In this document: in pieces, positions 8,537 to 17,754 of the stretch
Layout: each line of letters starts with the position of its first letter
Position numbering within the stretch: the stretch's first letter is position 1
NCBI GenBank assembly: GCA_002716385.1
Contig: PBAX01000019.1
Location: forward strand, 1 to 44,524
From: Phycisphaerae bacterium
GTDB lineage: Bacteria; Planctomycetota; Phycisphaerae; Phycisphaerales; SM1A02
Reading direction: 5' to 3'
DNA: 44,524 nt
The notes under the pieces: generated by a model
Told to the model about the DNA's origin: nothing
The model's database searches: none
What the model saw: the letters and a program-made list of their open reading frames with translations, nothing else
Program-made: the position numbers and the translations under genes

Positions 8537-10258
8537 CTACTCGCCCATGGCGACGCGTTCGATTTCCTCGTAGCTCGTGAGCCCTTCGGATACCAGTTCG
8601 AATCCGAAGTCCTCGAGTGTGGTGAACAGTCCCTGCTGAGCCAGTTCCCGGAGTCCCTTGATTGTCGGGCTCTTGATGATCAGATCGCGAATACTGTCCG
8701 TGATCTCGAACAACTCGAACAACGCCTGGCGTCCTCGATAACCCGTCGATAGACATTTCGGACAGCTCTGTGGGATGTAGATCTCCGAAAGTCCGCCAAG
8801 TCGCTGACCCATGCGGAGACTCTGAGAAGGCGTCGGCGTCACGCTCTTGCGACAGTTCGGGCAGAGCATGCGGACCAGACGTTGGGCCACGATGAGGTTC
8901 AACGCGTTCGCCAGAAGCGGGGGGTCGATGCCCAGATCGAGAAGTCTGAAGACTGCGCTGATGGTGTCCTTGGCATGGACGGTCGTGTAGACGAGGTGGC
9001 CGGTCATCGATGCCTGCATGGCGACCGTGGCCGTTTCCATGTCGCGGATTTCGCCGACGAAGATGACGTCGGGGTCCTGTCGCAGTACCGATCTGAGAAC
9101 ACTGTGGAACGTGGTGCCCTGATCGTGGTCGATCGGGATCTGGGTACAGCCCTCCAGGTAGTACTCGACCGGGTCCTCGATGGTGATCGCATTTCGTTGA
9201 TTGACGTCGATCTCGCGGAGACACGTGTAGAGGGTCGTCGTCTTGCCCGATCCAGTCGGCCCACATGCCAGGATAAGTCCGGCATCGCGTGTTGCCATCG
9301 TTCGAATCTTTTCGTACATCCATGGCTTGAGTCCCAACTCGTGTAGACGAGAAGGGCTGTTGGAGGAATCCAGAACTCTGATGACCATCTTCTGGCCATG
9401 GACCGAGGGGGTCAGGCTGACTCTGTAGTCAACTCGAAGATCGTCGCCGATGGCGATCGAGAAGTGGCCGTCTTGTACCTGATTCTTCTGACTGGTCTCG
9501 ATCTGGCACAGGATCTTCACGATGCCAAGGATGCGACGGAAAATGCTCGGGGAGAACTCCACGGCGGAGACCATAGTTCCATCGACACGCATTCTGGCCA
9601 CGCAGATCTGGGGACGAGGCTCGATATGGAGGTCGGTGGCCCGTGTTCGAAGGGCTGCGTACAACATCTTCCTGAAAGCCTTGGTTCCATCGGCGTCCTG
9701 CTTGTCCGAGCCCAGAAAAGCTCGTTCGTCGGCGGCTCTGTGGACGACATCGCCTCGATTGTCCACGAGTGAGATCTGGGCCTCCGTATAGCCACGATCC
9801 TCGCCGATCTTGATCATCTCGTTGAGCTGCCGTTCCCAGTCGTTGGTCTTGGGCTTGCCGGTCTTCTTGATCTTCATCTCCCTGACATCAAGGTCGAGGG
9901 TGTGGCGCGGCTTCTGGGCCGGTTCTCGCTTTTCTTCCGCAGGAGCGGAGGACAGGGCAAGTGCCGCCTCTGGATCGATGTAGGTGATCTCAGTGGAGCC
10001 GATCTTGATGACATCTCCGTTGGCAAGGGGACTTGCCTGATCGCTCAGGGATGTTCGGTTGAGCTTCGTGCCGTTTCTGGACTTCAGGTCTCGAACCTGG
10101 AAGTCGCCAGCCTGGATCTCAATCACGCAATGCCGCCGACTGAGCAGGTCATCGTTGATGACCAGTTGGTTGTCATCGGCACGACCGATGGTAAGACCGG
10201 TGGTCGGAAGCTCGTAACGCTTTTGTCCTTGAGGTGTTTTGACTTCGATTTGCGGCAT
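8537..10258 (-). CDS. FHA domain-GspE/PilB-type secretion ATPase fusion
   Basis: This 573-residue protein starts with a forkhead-associated (FHA) phosphothreonine-binding domain (about 18-92: LTIGR, SRRH, RNGTKLN). It continues into a type II secretion/type IV pilus assembly ATPase (about 190-573). The latter has Walker A GPTGSGKTT (333-341), the Asp box TIEDPVEYY, Walker B DPDVIFVGEIRD (395-406), the His box HLVYTTVHAKD and a zinc tetracysteine (C466, C469, C499, C502) as in GspE. The usual N-terminal GspE/PilB docking domain is absent and replaced by FHA. The start at 10258 has GGGGAAG 5 nt upstream; the open frame extends further, but that part overlaps the divergent Nudix gene. No other pseudopilus genes are adjacent. 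Its role is probably powering pilus or type II secretion assembly under Ser/Thr kinase control. Confidence 0.88.
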   Translation of the reverse strand: MPQIEVKTPQGQKRYELPTTGLTIGRADDNQLVINDDLLSRRHCVIEIQAGDFQVRDLKSRNGTKLNRTSLSDQASPLANGDVIKIGSTEITYIDPEAALALSSAPAEEKREPAQKPRHTLDLDVREMKIKKTGKPKTNDWERQLNEMIKIGEDRGYTEAQISLVDNRGDVVHRAADERAFLGSDKQDADGTKAFRKMLYAALRTRATDLHIEPRPQICVARMRVDGTMVSAVEFSPSIFRRILGIVKILCQIETSQKNQVQDGHFSIAIGDDLRVDYRVSLTPSVHGQKMVIRVLDSSNSPSRLHELGLKPWMYEKIRTMATRDAGLILACGPTGSGKTTTLYTCLREIDVNQRNAITIEDPVEYYLEGCTQIPIDHDQGTTFHSVLRSVLRQDPDVIFVGEIRDMETATVAMQASMTGHLVYTTVHAKDTISAVFRLLDLGIDPPLLANALNLIVAQRLVRMLCPNCRKSVTPTPSQSLRMGQRLGGLSEIYIPQSCPKCLSTGYRGRQALFELFEITDSIRDLIIKSPTIKGLRELAQQGLFTTLEDFGFELVSEGLTSYEEIERVAMGE

Positions 10259-10390
10259 CAGATCTTCCCCATCTAGTGTTCGGATGGCGGTGTCGTCATC
10301 CGGAGCATTTGAACCTGATTGTACAAGGATGGCCAAACTACCTGTTGAATCGATCGTCTTCCCCTTGGCAATGGAGCTGTTTTCACCGCT

Positions 10391-11047
10391 ATGATTGCCT
10401 TTCTCATGGAAAATGAACGGTTCATCACGCTCAGAAGGCCTCCCGTCGTGCACGTCGAAAGTCAGCCTTGGGTGCCTGACAGGATAGATTCCGATCAGGT
10501 CGATTCCTGTTGGGCTCGTATCGCTGAGCGTAATCCAAACGCCTTCGATGGGCGTGTTCTCCATGTCATAGGTGTGCATCGTAATGGTGCTGGTGGTGTG
10601 AGCATCCACGTGGCTGAATGCGCCTATCGCTACTACGCGGTGCAGACCGAGGGACTCGACTGCGGAGTTCGGACGCTCGGTGCCAAGGCCATTACCCGTG
10701 CAGGTGATCGGATTCTGATGGGCCTGAGATCTGATTGGGTCATGTACTACCCAAACCTCTGGGAGTTCGTGCCAGGAGGGTCGGTGATTCCCGGTCAGTC
10801 ACCGACGGAAACGATCATCGAGGAGATGCACGAGGAAACGGGATTGAAGGTCTCCAGACCACCGGTTCCAGTGGCGGTCGCATACGACTCCGAGGCCTAT
10901 TCCTGGGAAGTCATACATCTGATCGAACTTGACGAGAAGGCGACGCCGATTGGATCAAGGGAATACGGCGAACTCAAATGGTCCACGCGAACATCCCTTC
11001 CCGACCAGTTGACGCCCATCGCCAGGCGCATGACATCGCTTATCTAG
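10391..11047 (+). CDS. Nudix hydrolase with a degenerate Nudix box
   Basis: The 218-residue protein has a Nudix fold segment LGAKAITRAGDRILMGLRSDWVMYYPNLWEFVPGGSV followed by the helix ETIIEEMHEETGL. The catalytic helix keeps EExxEExGL but lacks the family Arg (Glu instead), and the upstream Glu of Gx5E is Gln. The N-terminal stretch CWARIAERNPNAFDGRVL belongs to a known Nudix subgroup, so the long N-terminus is probably real. The ATG at 10391 is the best start, although the Shine-Dalgarno site is weak. A 7-codon frame (10370-10393) ends in an ATGA overlap with it. Nudix enzymes cleave nucleoside diphosphates linked to other groups; the substrate here is unknown. Confidence 0.75.
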   Translation: MIAFLMENERFITLRRPPVVHVESQPWVPDRIDSDQVDSCWARIAERNPNAFDGRVLHVIGVHRNGAGGVSIHVAECAYRYYAVQTEGLDCGVRTLGAKAITRAGDRILMGLRSDWVMYYPNLWEFVPGGSVIPGQSPTETIIEEMHEETGLKVSRPPVPVAVAYDSEAYSWEVIHLIELDEKATPIGSREYGELKWSTRTSLPDQLTPIARRMTSLI

Positions 11048-11107
11048 TATCTGGCGTACGGCACAGAATCATATGGAGGGGCGTGCTTGTGTTGTAGAGC
11101 GGTCCGA

Positions 11108-11425
11108 CTAGGCGGTTTCCAGATAGGAGGCCACGCTGCGGAGATCATCCACGATCTGAGGAGTGACGAGCAGGGTGAAGGTCTCGCCCTTTTCGGCACG
11201 TGCCAGTTTGGTGACACGCTTCCTGTTGACCCATGGACGACCGGCACGGACATATGTGACGTTGTCCTTGAGTCTGCGTTGGGTTGCCAGCTTCGAGCGA
11301 CCAGTCTGAATATGGGTCTGCATGCCCATGAGTCGTTCAATAGTCTTGATCGTTGCCGGACGCTGGGGACGACCGGTGATCGTGAAGCTCATCGTTGAAT
11401 TTGGAACAATCGTGTCTGGTGACAT
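11108..11425 (-). CDS. Conserved-looking small basic protein of unknown function
   Basis: I do not recognise this 105-residue protein. It is rich in Arg, Lys and Thr (FTITGRPQRPATIKTIERLMGMQTHIQTGRSKLATQRRLKDN) and has no membrane segment or signal peptide, so it is presumably cytoplasmic. The basic composition could suit nucleic-acid binding, but no known fold is evident. The start at 11425 has a strong AGGAAGG site just upstream; an internal ATG at 11392 is an alternative. It stands alone between convergent and divergent neighbours. The coding call rests on the good ribosome site and codon usage. Confidence 0.55.
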   Translation of the reverse strand: MSPDTIVPNSTMSFTITGRPQRPATIKTIERLMGMQTHIQTGRSKLATQRRLKDNVTYVRAGRPWVNRKRVTKLARAEKGETFTLLVTPQIVDDLRSVASYLETA

Positions 11426-11569
11426 GGGTGCCTTCCTGTGTCGAGCCGACTATCCTACCAGTAGTGCCACCAGTGGCCAAGCGGACTTCTCATTCTTTGA
11501 GCAAGCCGGACTCTCACCTGTCGCCCCCAAAGGCCGATAGTGAGTCCTATCAGAGGGGCATTTGAGCCT

Positions 11570-12694
11570 ATGCGATGCAGCAGAATCAAGGAAAGCCGAT
11601 TTTCAGCCCTTCTGGGGGTGGTGCTCTGCGGTCTGCTGTGGATTCAGGGGGCCGCCAATGCAGCCGAGATCCAGGTCCCTGAAAAATACGAGTCCATTCA
11701 GGAGGCGATTGATGTCGCTCTCCCGGGTGACATCATCTCCATTGACGGAGGGGTGTACTACGAGAATCTCGATCTGAAGGGCAAGTCGATCGTGCTCAAA
11801 TCACGTTCGGCCTCGAATCCAGCGGTCCTTGATGGCGGTGGGGAATCAGGCAGCCTTCTGCAGTGCATCTCGGGTGAAGGTTCGACGACCAGAGTGGATG
11901 GATTGACGTTTCGCCAGGGGCTCGGTGACAACACTCTTTACGGTGACACGGCTCTGGTAGGCGGTGGCGTACTTATCCGTGATTCGTCGCCAACGCTCAA
12001 CGCTTGTCGCTTCGAACTCAACTTTGTCACCTACAACGGTGGCGGGATCTATGCGAGAAACAGCAACAGCCAGATAATCAACTGTCAATTCATCGACAAC
12101 AATGCCGAAAAGGGTGCGGCGATCTACGCCACTGGATCTCGAATGGAGATCAGGCAATGTCTCTTCGAGCAGAACAACGCAAGGTTCGGTGGCGGTGCCG
12201 TTTTCAGTGATAACCGTTCCCTCGTACGGATAGATAGATGTCGCTTCATCGAGAATCGGGCTTCTTTCAATGGCGGCGCCATCTACGACTACGACAGCTC
12301 CACCATCGTCATGAATTCGATTTTTCTGAACAACATCGGTGCCTTCAAGGGCGGCGCCGCCTACCACGGCTGGAGAAGCCGAGGTAGAATGGGCGTTGGC
12401 AACGACTTCCGGACGCCCAATGACGATGTCGACGGCAGTGGACGCACCATCAACGAATCGAATCCGTTGGGCGCCTGTTTCATCGGTGAGTCGTGCGTCA
12501 TGGCACAGAAAAAGGCTTGTGAAGATGGAGAAGGGGTGTGGGCCGGCCCCGACACCACTTGTGACGAGAGCGAGCCTGGGCAGGCACTTCCACGGCGTGC
12601 CAGAGGTGATCTGAACAGGGATGGGGTGGTCGATGTCAGGGATATGGCGATTCTCATGAGCTCGTGGGGCAGCCGAGCAAACCGTCTGCCCTGA
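11570..12694 (+). CDS. Secreted right-handed beta-helix protein with Cys-rich module and dockerin-like tail
   Basis: The 374-residue product begins with a signal peptide (hydrophobic 11-27, likely cleavage after ANA at residue 31). Residues 40-265 form parallel beta-helix repeats with recurring GGGIYARNSN, GGAIYDYDSS and GGAAYHG turns, as in pectate-lyase-like proteins. A Cys-rich module with four cysteines (C303, C309, C317, C331) covers about 301-331. The C-terminus carries one dockerin-like Ca-binding repeat (RGDLNRDGVVDVRDMAILMSSWG, 345-367). Function is unknown; such proteins are often polysaccharide-binding or lyases, but no catalytic residues are recognisable. The ATG at 11570 was chosen for the signal peptide and an upstream GAGGGG. 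A related beta-helix/dockerin gene lies at the right edge of the window. Confidence 0.82.
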   Translation: MRCSRIKESRFSALLGVVLCGLLWIQGAANAAEIQVPEKYESIQEAIDVALPGDIISIDGGVYYENLDLKGKSIVLKSRSASNPAVLDGGGESGSLLQCISGEGSTTRVDGLTFRQGLGDNTLYGDTALVGGGVLIRDSSPTLNACRFELNFVTYNGGGIYARNSNSQIINCQFIDNNAEKGAAIYATGSRMEIRQCLFEQNNARFGGGAVFSDNRSLVRIDRCRFIENRASFNGGAIYDYDSSTIVMNSIFLNNIGAFKGGAAYHGWRSRGRMGVGNDFRTPNDDVDGSGRTINESNPLGACFIGESCVMAQKKACEDGEGVWAGPDTTCDESEPGQALPRRARGDLNRDGVVDVRDMAILMSSWGSRANRLP

Positions 12695-12797
12695 TCAGGC
12701 CCTGAATCCCCCTTGGGAGCCTCTCAGGCTGCTAGAATCCCTTTTCCGGCAAGCGACTACGTAGAAGAGACATCAGGGCTTACGACAGGACCATTGC

Positions 12798-14696
12798 GTG
12801 ACAGCCACCATGACACCTCCCGATCCAACCAAGGCTTCCTTGATCTCAAGAGAGTCCGTCGCCATCCGTTTCTGTGGCGACTCCGGTGATGGCATGCAGC
12901 TGACCGGTGGGCAGTTCACGAACACGACAGCCGTGGTCGGGAACGACTTCTCGACCTTCCCTGATTTTCCGGCCGAGATCCGTGCGCCAAAGGGCACGAC
13001 CTTCGGGGTCTCCGGGTTCCAGATCCAGTTCGCCAGTCACAACATCTACACGCCTGGGGATTCCATCAACGCCATGGTCGCCATGAATCCGGCAGCCTTC
13101 AAGATGAACATTCAGGATGTCGAGCCGGGAGGGATCGTCATCGCCAACGATGACGAGTTCAACAAGGTCAACTTGAAGAAGGCCGGGTACACCGAGGAGA
13201 CGAATCCTCTCGATGACGAGGAGATCCAGCGACGCTATCAGCTGTTTCGTGTCCCGATCACACGGTTGACCAGAGAGTCTCTTGCCGAAAGCGGTATGGG
13301 GGCCAAGGACGTCGATCGCTGTCGCAACATGTATGCGTTGGGCATGGCCTATTGGCTCTATCAGAGGCCACTCGAGCCCACGATCGATCATCTGGAAGGG
13401 TACTTCGAGCGCAAGAAGGGCTTGCCTGAAGTCGCCGCGATCAATGTCCGCGCCTTGAAGGCCGGTTATCACTTCGGGGAAACGGCCGAGATGTTCCCGG
13501 CTCGATTCGAAGTGCCGGCGGCGCCACTCGAGCCAGGGTTGTACCGGAAGATCAGTGGAAACGAGGCGCTCGTGCTCGGTCTTGCGACCGCATCGAATCT
13601 GGCCGCAACCGAAATGCTCTTCGCTGGATATCCGATCACGCCGGCCAGTGACATTCTTCATGGGCTGTCCGGTCTCAAGCACATGGGCGTGCAGACCTTC
13701 CAGGCGGAAGACGAGATTGCAGCTGTCTGTGCCGCCATCGGCGCGAGCTTCGCGGGCAAGATCGGTGTGACGGGCACTTCCGGCCCCGGGCTGGCCCTCA
13801 AGGGCGAAGCCATGGGGCTGGCCACCATGCTGGAGCTTCCGCTGGTGATCGTCGACGTTCAGCGTGCCGGGCCTGCCACAGGCATGCCGACGAAGACCGA
13901 GCAGGCCGATCTTCTTCAGGCGATGTACGGACGTTCAGGGGAGGCCCCGGTCATCGTCCTGGCGGCCGCGAGTCCATCGGATTGCTTCAACACCGCCATC
14001 GAGGCGGTCAGGCTCGCGGTCAGACACATGTGTCCGGTGATCATCCTGAGTGACGGCGGTATTGCCAACGGAGCGGAACCATGGTGTCTTCCGGATCTGA
14101 GTTCCTACGAACCGATCGTCATCGAACATCCGACCGAGTCCAATTCGGAGGACGGTTTCAAGCCGTATGTCCGTGACGAGAAGACCGGCGCCAGGCCATG
14201 GGTCACGCCGGGAACACCAGGTCTGGAGCATCGATTGGGCGGGCTCGAGAAGGAGGCCGATACCGGCAACGTGTGCTACGACGGTGACAACCATCACGCG
14301 ATGAGTCATGCCAGGCAGGCGAAGATCGATGCGGCGGCCGATGTGATTCCACCTCTCGAGGTCAAGGGTCGGGTCGACTCGAACACGCTTGTCCTGGGCT
14401 GGGGTGGCACAAGCGGCTCGATAGCCGCGGCCGTCTCACTGCTGGCTCAGGAAGATTGTTCGCCTGCGTTCTCGCATCTCCGACACATCAATCCGTTCCC
14501 ACGAAATCTCGGTGAGGTGCTTGATCGATATGACAAGATCATCATTCCCGAGATCAACATGGGTCAGCTGTCGATGCTGATACGCAGTCGATTCCTCAAG
14601 GATGCCATCGGCATCAACGAGCTCAAGGGTCGGAGTTTCCGGACCAGAGAACTGGCGGATCGGATCAAGTCCATCATGAATGGGGGCGGAGCATGA
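12798..14696 (+). CDS. korA: 2-oxoacid:ferredoxin oxidoreductase, fused gamma-alpha subunit (KorA)
   Basis: With KorB this forms the enzyme that decarboxylates 2-oxoglutarate (or a related 2-oxoacid) to acyl-CoA while reducing ferredoxin. Residues about 20-205 are the gamma domain (RFCGDSGDGMQLTGGQF), which in other organisms is a separate subunit. Residues about 240-440 are the TPP pyrimidine domain (AGYPITPASDILHGL, TGTSGPGLALKGEAMGL, DVQRAGPATGMPTKTEQADL), and the last 120 residues are domain II. The 632-residue length is normal for the fused form. The GTG at 12798 is preceded by AGGA 7 nt upstream. korB overlaps by 4 bp. The Kor rather than Por/Ior choice rests on the two-subunit fused architecture. 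Confidence 0.92.
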   Translation: MTATMTPPDPTKASLISRESVAIRFCGDSGDGMQLTGGQFTNTTAVVGNDFSTFPDFPAEIRAPKGTTFGVSGFQIQFASHNIYTPGDSINAMVAMNPAAFKMNIQDVEPGGIVIANDDEFNKVNLKKAGYTEETNPLDDEEIQRRYQLFRVPITRLTRESLAESGMGAKDVDRCRNMYALGMAYWLYQRPLEPTIDHLEGYFERKKGLPEVAAINVRALKAGYHFGETAEMFPARFEVPAAPLEPGLYRKISGNEALVLGLATASNLAATEMLFAGYPITPASDILHGLSGLKHMGVQTFQAEDEIAAVCAAIGASFAGKIGVTGTSGPGLALKGEAMGLATMLELPLVIVDVQRAGPATGMPTKTEQADLLQAMYGRSGEAPVIVLAAASPSDCFNTAIEAVRLAVRHMCPVIILSDGGIANGAEPWCLPDLSSYEPIVIEHPTESNSEDGFKPYVRDEKTGARPWVTPGTPGLEHRLGGLEKEADTGNVCYDGDNHHAMSHARQAKIDAAADVIPPLEVKGRVDSNTLVLGWGGTSGSIAAAVSLLAQEDCSPAFSHLRHINPFPRNLGEVLDRYDKIIIPEINMGQLSMLIRSRFLKDAIGINELKGRSFRTRELADRIKSIMNGGGA

Positions 14697-15736
14697 CCGA
14701 TCAGATCTCCGCCGAAGCCGCGGCCGTGGAGCTGCCGGTCTACAAGGCCAAGGACTTCACCACCGATCAGGACGTCCGTTGGTGCCCGGGTTGTGGCGAC
14801 TATGCGGTACTGGCCGCCGTCCGGAAGACACTCCCCAAGCTGGCCCGCCGCAAGGAAGACTACGTCTTCGTCTCGGGGATCGGCTGTGCCGCGAGATTCC
14901 CGTACTACATGGAGACCTACGGGCTTCACTCCATTCATGGGCGGGCGCCCGCCTTCGCGACCGGAATCAAGTTGGCCAATCCAGAACTGGATGTCTGGCT
15001 CGTCTCGGGTGACGGTGATCTCCTCTCGATTGGTGGAAATCATCTCATCCACTGCATGAGACGAAACGTCGGTATCAACGTCATCCTCCTGAACAATCGG
15101 ATCTACGGTCTGACCAAGGGCCAGTTTTCTCCGACCAGCGAGCGAGGAAAGGTCACCAAGTCGACTCCCATGGGTTCACTGGAATGTCCATTGAATCCGA
15201 TCGCGCTGGCGCTTGGCGCCGATTGCACGTTTGTCGCACGCGGTCTGGACATCGATGCCAAGTTCCTCGAGGTTCTCATGACGCGTGGTGCTGCCCATCA
15301 GGGCATGTCGTTCATCGAGGTCTATCAGGACTGCAACATCTTCAACCATCAGGCCTGGTTCTATGCGTCGCAGAAGGATTCGCGTCCAGATACGACCATC
15401 GTTCTGGAACATGGAAAGCCCATGGTGTTCGGTTCGGAGTCGGACAAGGGCATTCGTGTTTTCAACGGCAGCCCCGAAGTGGTCGTGATCGGGGAGAACG
15501 GCATCACCGAAGATGATCTGATGGTCCATGATGAGACGAATCTGGCACAGGCCTCCATCCTCGCCCAGATGTTCCATCCCGAGTTTCCCGAGCCGATGGG
15601 CGTCATCTACGCCAGAGAAGACAGGCAAAGCTTCGAGTCGGCTTCACGTGCCCAGATGGACGAGGCCATCAAGGCCCGTCCGGACGTGACCCTCGAATCA
15701 CTTGTTCATGGCAGCCAGACCTGGACGATCGACTGA
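14693..15736 (+). CDS. korB: 2-oxoacid:ferredoxin oxidoreductase beta subunit (KorB)
   Basis: The 347-residue TPP-binding subunit contains WCPGCGDYAVLAAV (about 31-44), SGIGCAARFPYY, HGRAPAFATGIKLANP and the TPP/Mg motif SGDGDLLSIGGNHLIH with NNRIYGLTKGQFSPTS. The CPGC cysteines plus later Cys residues can hold the [4Fe-4S] cluster that passes electrons to ferredoxin. Its ATG lies in the korA stop (ATGA), so the subunits are co-translated. mnmG starts 9 bp after its stop and may share the transcript. This enzyme can serve an oxygen-tolerant or variant TCA cycle in place of 2-oxoglutarate dehydrogenase; whether it does so here cannot be seen from the window. Confidence 0.92.
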   Translation: MTDQISAEAAAVELPVYKAKDFTTDQDVRWCPGCGDYAVLAAVRKTLPKLARRKEDYVFVSGIGCAARFPYYMETYGLHSIHGRAPAFATGIKLANPELDVWLVSGDGDLLSIGGNHLIHCMRRNVGINVILLNNRIYGLTKGQFSPTSERGKVTKSTPMGSLECPLNPIALALGADCTFVARGLDIDAKFLEVLMTRGAAHQGMSFIEVYQDCNIFNHQAWFYASQKDSRPDTTIVLEHGKPMVFGSESDKGIRVFNGSPEVVVIGENGITEDDLMVHDETNLAQASILAQMFHPEFPEPMGVIYAREDRQSFESASRAQMDEAIKARPDVTLESLVHGSQTWTID

Positions 15737-15745
15737 GGTCTTTGA

Positions 15746-17692
15746 ATGACTCACATGGACTATGACGTCATCGTGATCGGCGGTGGGCATGCAGGAGCGG
15801 AAGCTGCATGGTCGGCGTCCAATGCACTGGGTCCGGATGGTTGCGTGGCATTGGTCACCATGTCGCCGGATCGAATGGGGGCGATGAGTTGCAATCCGGC
15901 CATCGGTGGATTGGCGAAGGGCCAGATGGTTCGCGAGGTCGATGCCCTCGGCGGGCTTATGGGCCGTGCCATCGATGCCACAGGCATCATGTTCCGTATG
16001 CTGAACACCTCGAGGGGGCCGGCCGTACGTGGGCCAAGGGCGCAAGCGGATCGATATGCCTATGCCTGTGAAATCCAGCGATTGTTGGCGACTCGACGTG
16101 ACTCCATCCATGTGATCGCGGCCACGGTCGAGGAGTTCCTCGTGGAAGGGGAGCGGATCGCCGGTGTGACGCTTCCGCCCGGTGCCGGGCGAGTTCATCC
16201 AAGAGATGATGACGGAACCGGTTGGCATGAGCATCTACCGACACCGATCTGGCCATCCTCTCCGCCGGAATCCGATCGAGCCAATGACATCACGGTGCTT
16301 CGATCCAAAGCCGTGGTGCTCACGACCGGGACCTTCATGCGTGGACTGATGCACACAGGTGAACAGCAGACACCGGGTGGCCGTGTCGATGAGCCGGCAG
16401 CCGGTGGCATGTCAAAGACTCTGGAGACGCTCGGATTCGAACTTGGTCGACTCAAGACGGGCACGCCACCACGCTTGAGGCGTGGGACCATCGACTGGGA
16501 TAGTTTGCCCGCTCAGGAGGCGGATGCCTCTCCGGTCCCCTTCAGCGATCTTCCCGGCAGCAGCCTGCCGTCGGGGGCATTCCCGGGCTTGCCTCAGGTT
16601 TCCTGTCGTCTGACACATACGACTGCGGACATGCATGAGTTGATTCGCGAGAACCTGCACCGTGCACCTATGTACAACGGAGAGATCTCGGCTGAACACG
16701 GCCCTCGCTACTGCCCTTCGATCGAGGACAAGGTGGTTCGATTCGCCGATCGTGAATCGCATCATGTCTTTCTCGAGCCGGAATCTCTGCACACCGACGA
16801 GATCTACTGCAACGGAATCAGCACGTCACTGCCTCCCGATGTGCAGGACTTGTTGGTCCGTTCTATGCCCGGTTGTGAGAAAGCCGAGATATTCCGGCAC
16901 GGCTATGCCGTCGAATACGACATGGTCTGGCCTCATCAGATCGATTCGACCTGCATGACCAAGCGATTGGACGGCTTGTTTCTGGCGGGCCAGATCAACG
17001 GGACCAGTGGATATGAAGAAGCGGCTGGTCAGGGATTGATGGCCGGGCTCAACGCGGCCAGACTGGTTCAGGGCAAGGAGCTCGTCAGGCTGGCTCGTGA
17101 CGAGGCGTACATCGGCGTTATGCTCGATGATCTTGTCACGAAGACGCCCCGTGAGCCGTATCGAATGTTCACAAGCCGTGCGGAGCATCGCCTGCTTCTT
17201 CGTTCCGACAATGCGGATGCCCGACTCACGCCGCTTGGACGTGAATGGGGTCTCGTGGGTGACGTCAGATGGGATCTGTGGTGCACCCGACAGAAAGCCA
17301 TGGCGGAGCTCGATGAGTTGAGCCATCGGATTCGAGTGGACGGGGGACGAACGTTGCGGGACTGCATGCGGCGGCCCGAGATGACTGCACGCGAGGTGCT
17401 GAATCTGCTCACCAGCGAGCACGATGTCGCGTTGGTTGATCGTGTGATGATCGATGCTCGATACGAAGGCTATGTCCAGCGGCAGCGAGCCGAAATCTCC
17501 CGTCGTGGAGACATGGACAGGCGACGCATCAGGGATCCACAGGCCATGGCGTTGACAAGCGGGCTCAGAGCCGAGGCCGCCGAAGCCATCCAGCGATTCC
17601 AGCCATCAACGCTCGGGCAGGCCGCGAGGCTGGCCGGCGTGACGCCGGCTGATGTGACCTTGTTGGCGGTTGCCTTGCACAAGTCGCGATAA
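15746..17692 (+). CDS. mnmG: tRNA uridine-5-carboxymethylaminomethyl modification enzyme MnmG (GidA)
   Basis: MnmG, with MnmE, installs the carboxymethylaminomethyl group on wobble uridine 34 of certain tRNAs using FAD. The 648-residue product has the FAD-binding VIVIGGGHAGAEAA (8-21), both GidA signatures (GPRYCPSIEDKVVRF; AGQINGTSGYEEAAGQGLMAGLNA) and RMFTSRAEHRLLLRSDNAD. About 43 residues (143-185), rich in Pro, Asp and Glu, are inserted just before SKAVVLTTGTF compared with typical MnmG. GAGG stands 7 nt before the ATG at 15746; an ATG at 15755 is also possible. It follows korB by 9 bp. mnmE is not in the window. Confidence 0.95.
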   Translation: MTHMDYDVIVIGGGHAGAEAAWSASNALGPDGCVALVTMSPDRMGAMSCNPAIGGLAKGQMVREVDALGGLMGRAIDATGIMFRMLNTSRGPAVRGPRAQADRYAYACEIQRLLATRRDSIHVIAATVEEFLVEGERIAGVTLPPGAGRVHPRDDDGTGWHEHLPTPIWPSSPPESDRANDITVLRSKAVVLTTGTFMRGLMHTGEQQTPGGRVDEPAAGGMSKTLETLGFELGRLKTGTPPRLRRGTIDWDSLPAQEADASPVPFSDLPGSSLPSGAFPGLPQVSCRLTHTTADMHELIRENLHRAPMYNGEISAEHGPRYCPSIEDKVVRFADRESHHVFLEPESLHTDEIYCNGISTSLPPDVQDLLVRSMPGCEKAEIFRHGYAVEYDMVWPHQIDSTCMTKRLDGLFLAGQINGTSGYEEAAGQGLMAGLNAARLVQGKELVRLARDEAYIGVMLDDLVTKTPREPYRMFTSRAEHRLLLRSDNADARLTPLGREWGLVGDVRWDLWCTRQKAMAELDELSHRIRVDGGRTLRDCMRRPEMTAREVLNLLTSEHDVALVDRVMIDARYEGYVQRQRAEISRRGDMDRRRIRDPQAMALTSGLRAEAAEAIQRFQPSTLGQAARLAGVTPADVTLLAVALHKSR

Positions 17693-17754
17693 ACCGCTCT
17701 GCATCGGGTATTCGGCATCAAATATCGGTCTTTGACTTGCTTCAAAGCTGGCGC

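Noticed and set aside
10259..10609. Upstream extension of the FHA-GspE reading frame by 117 residues
   Set aside because: The frame overlaps the Nudix gene on the other strand. The FHA domain starts after 10258, and a good ribosome site precedes the ATG at 10258.
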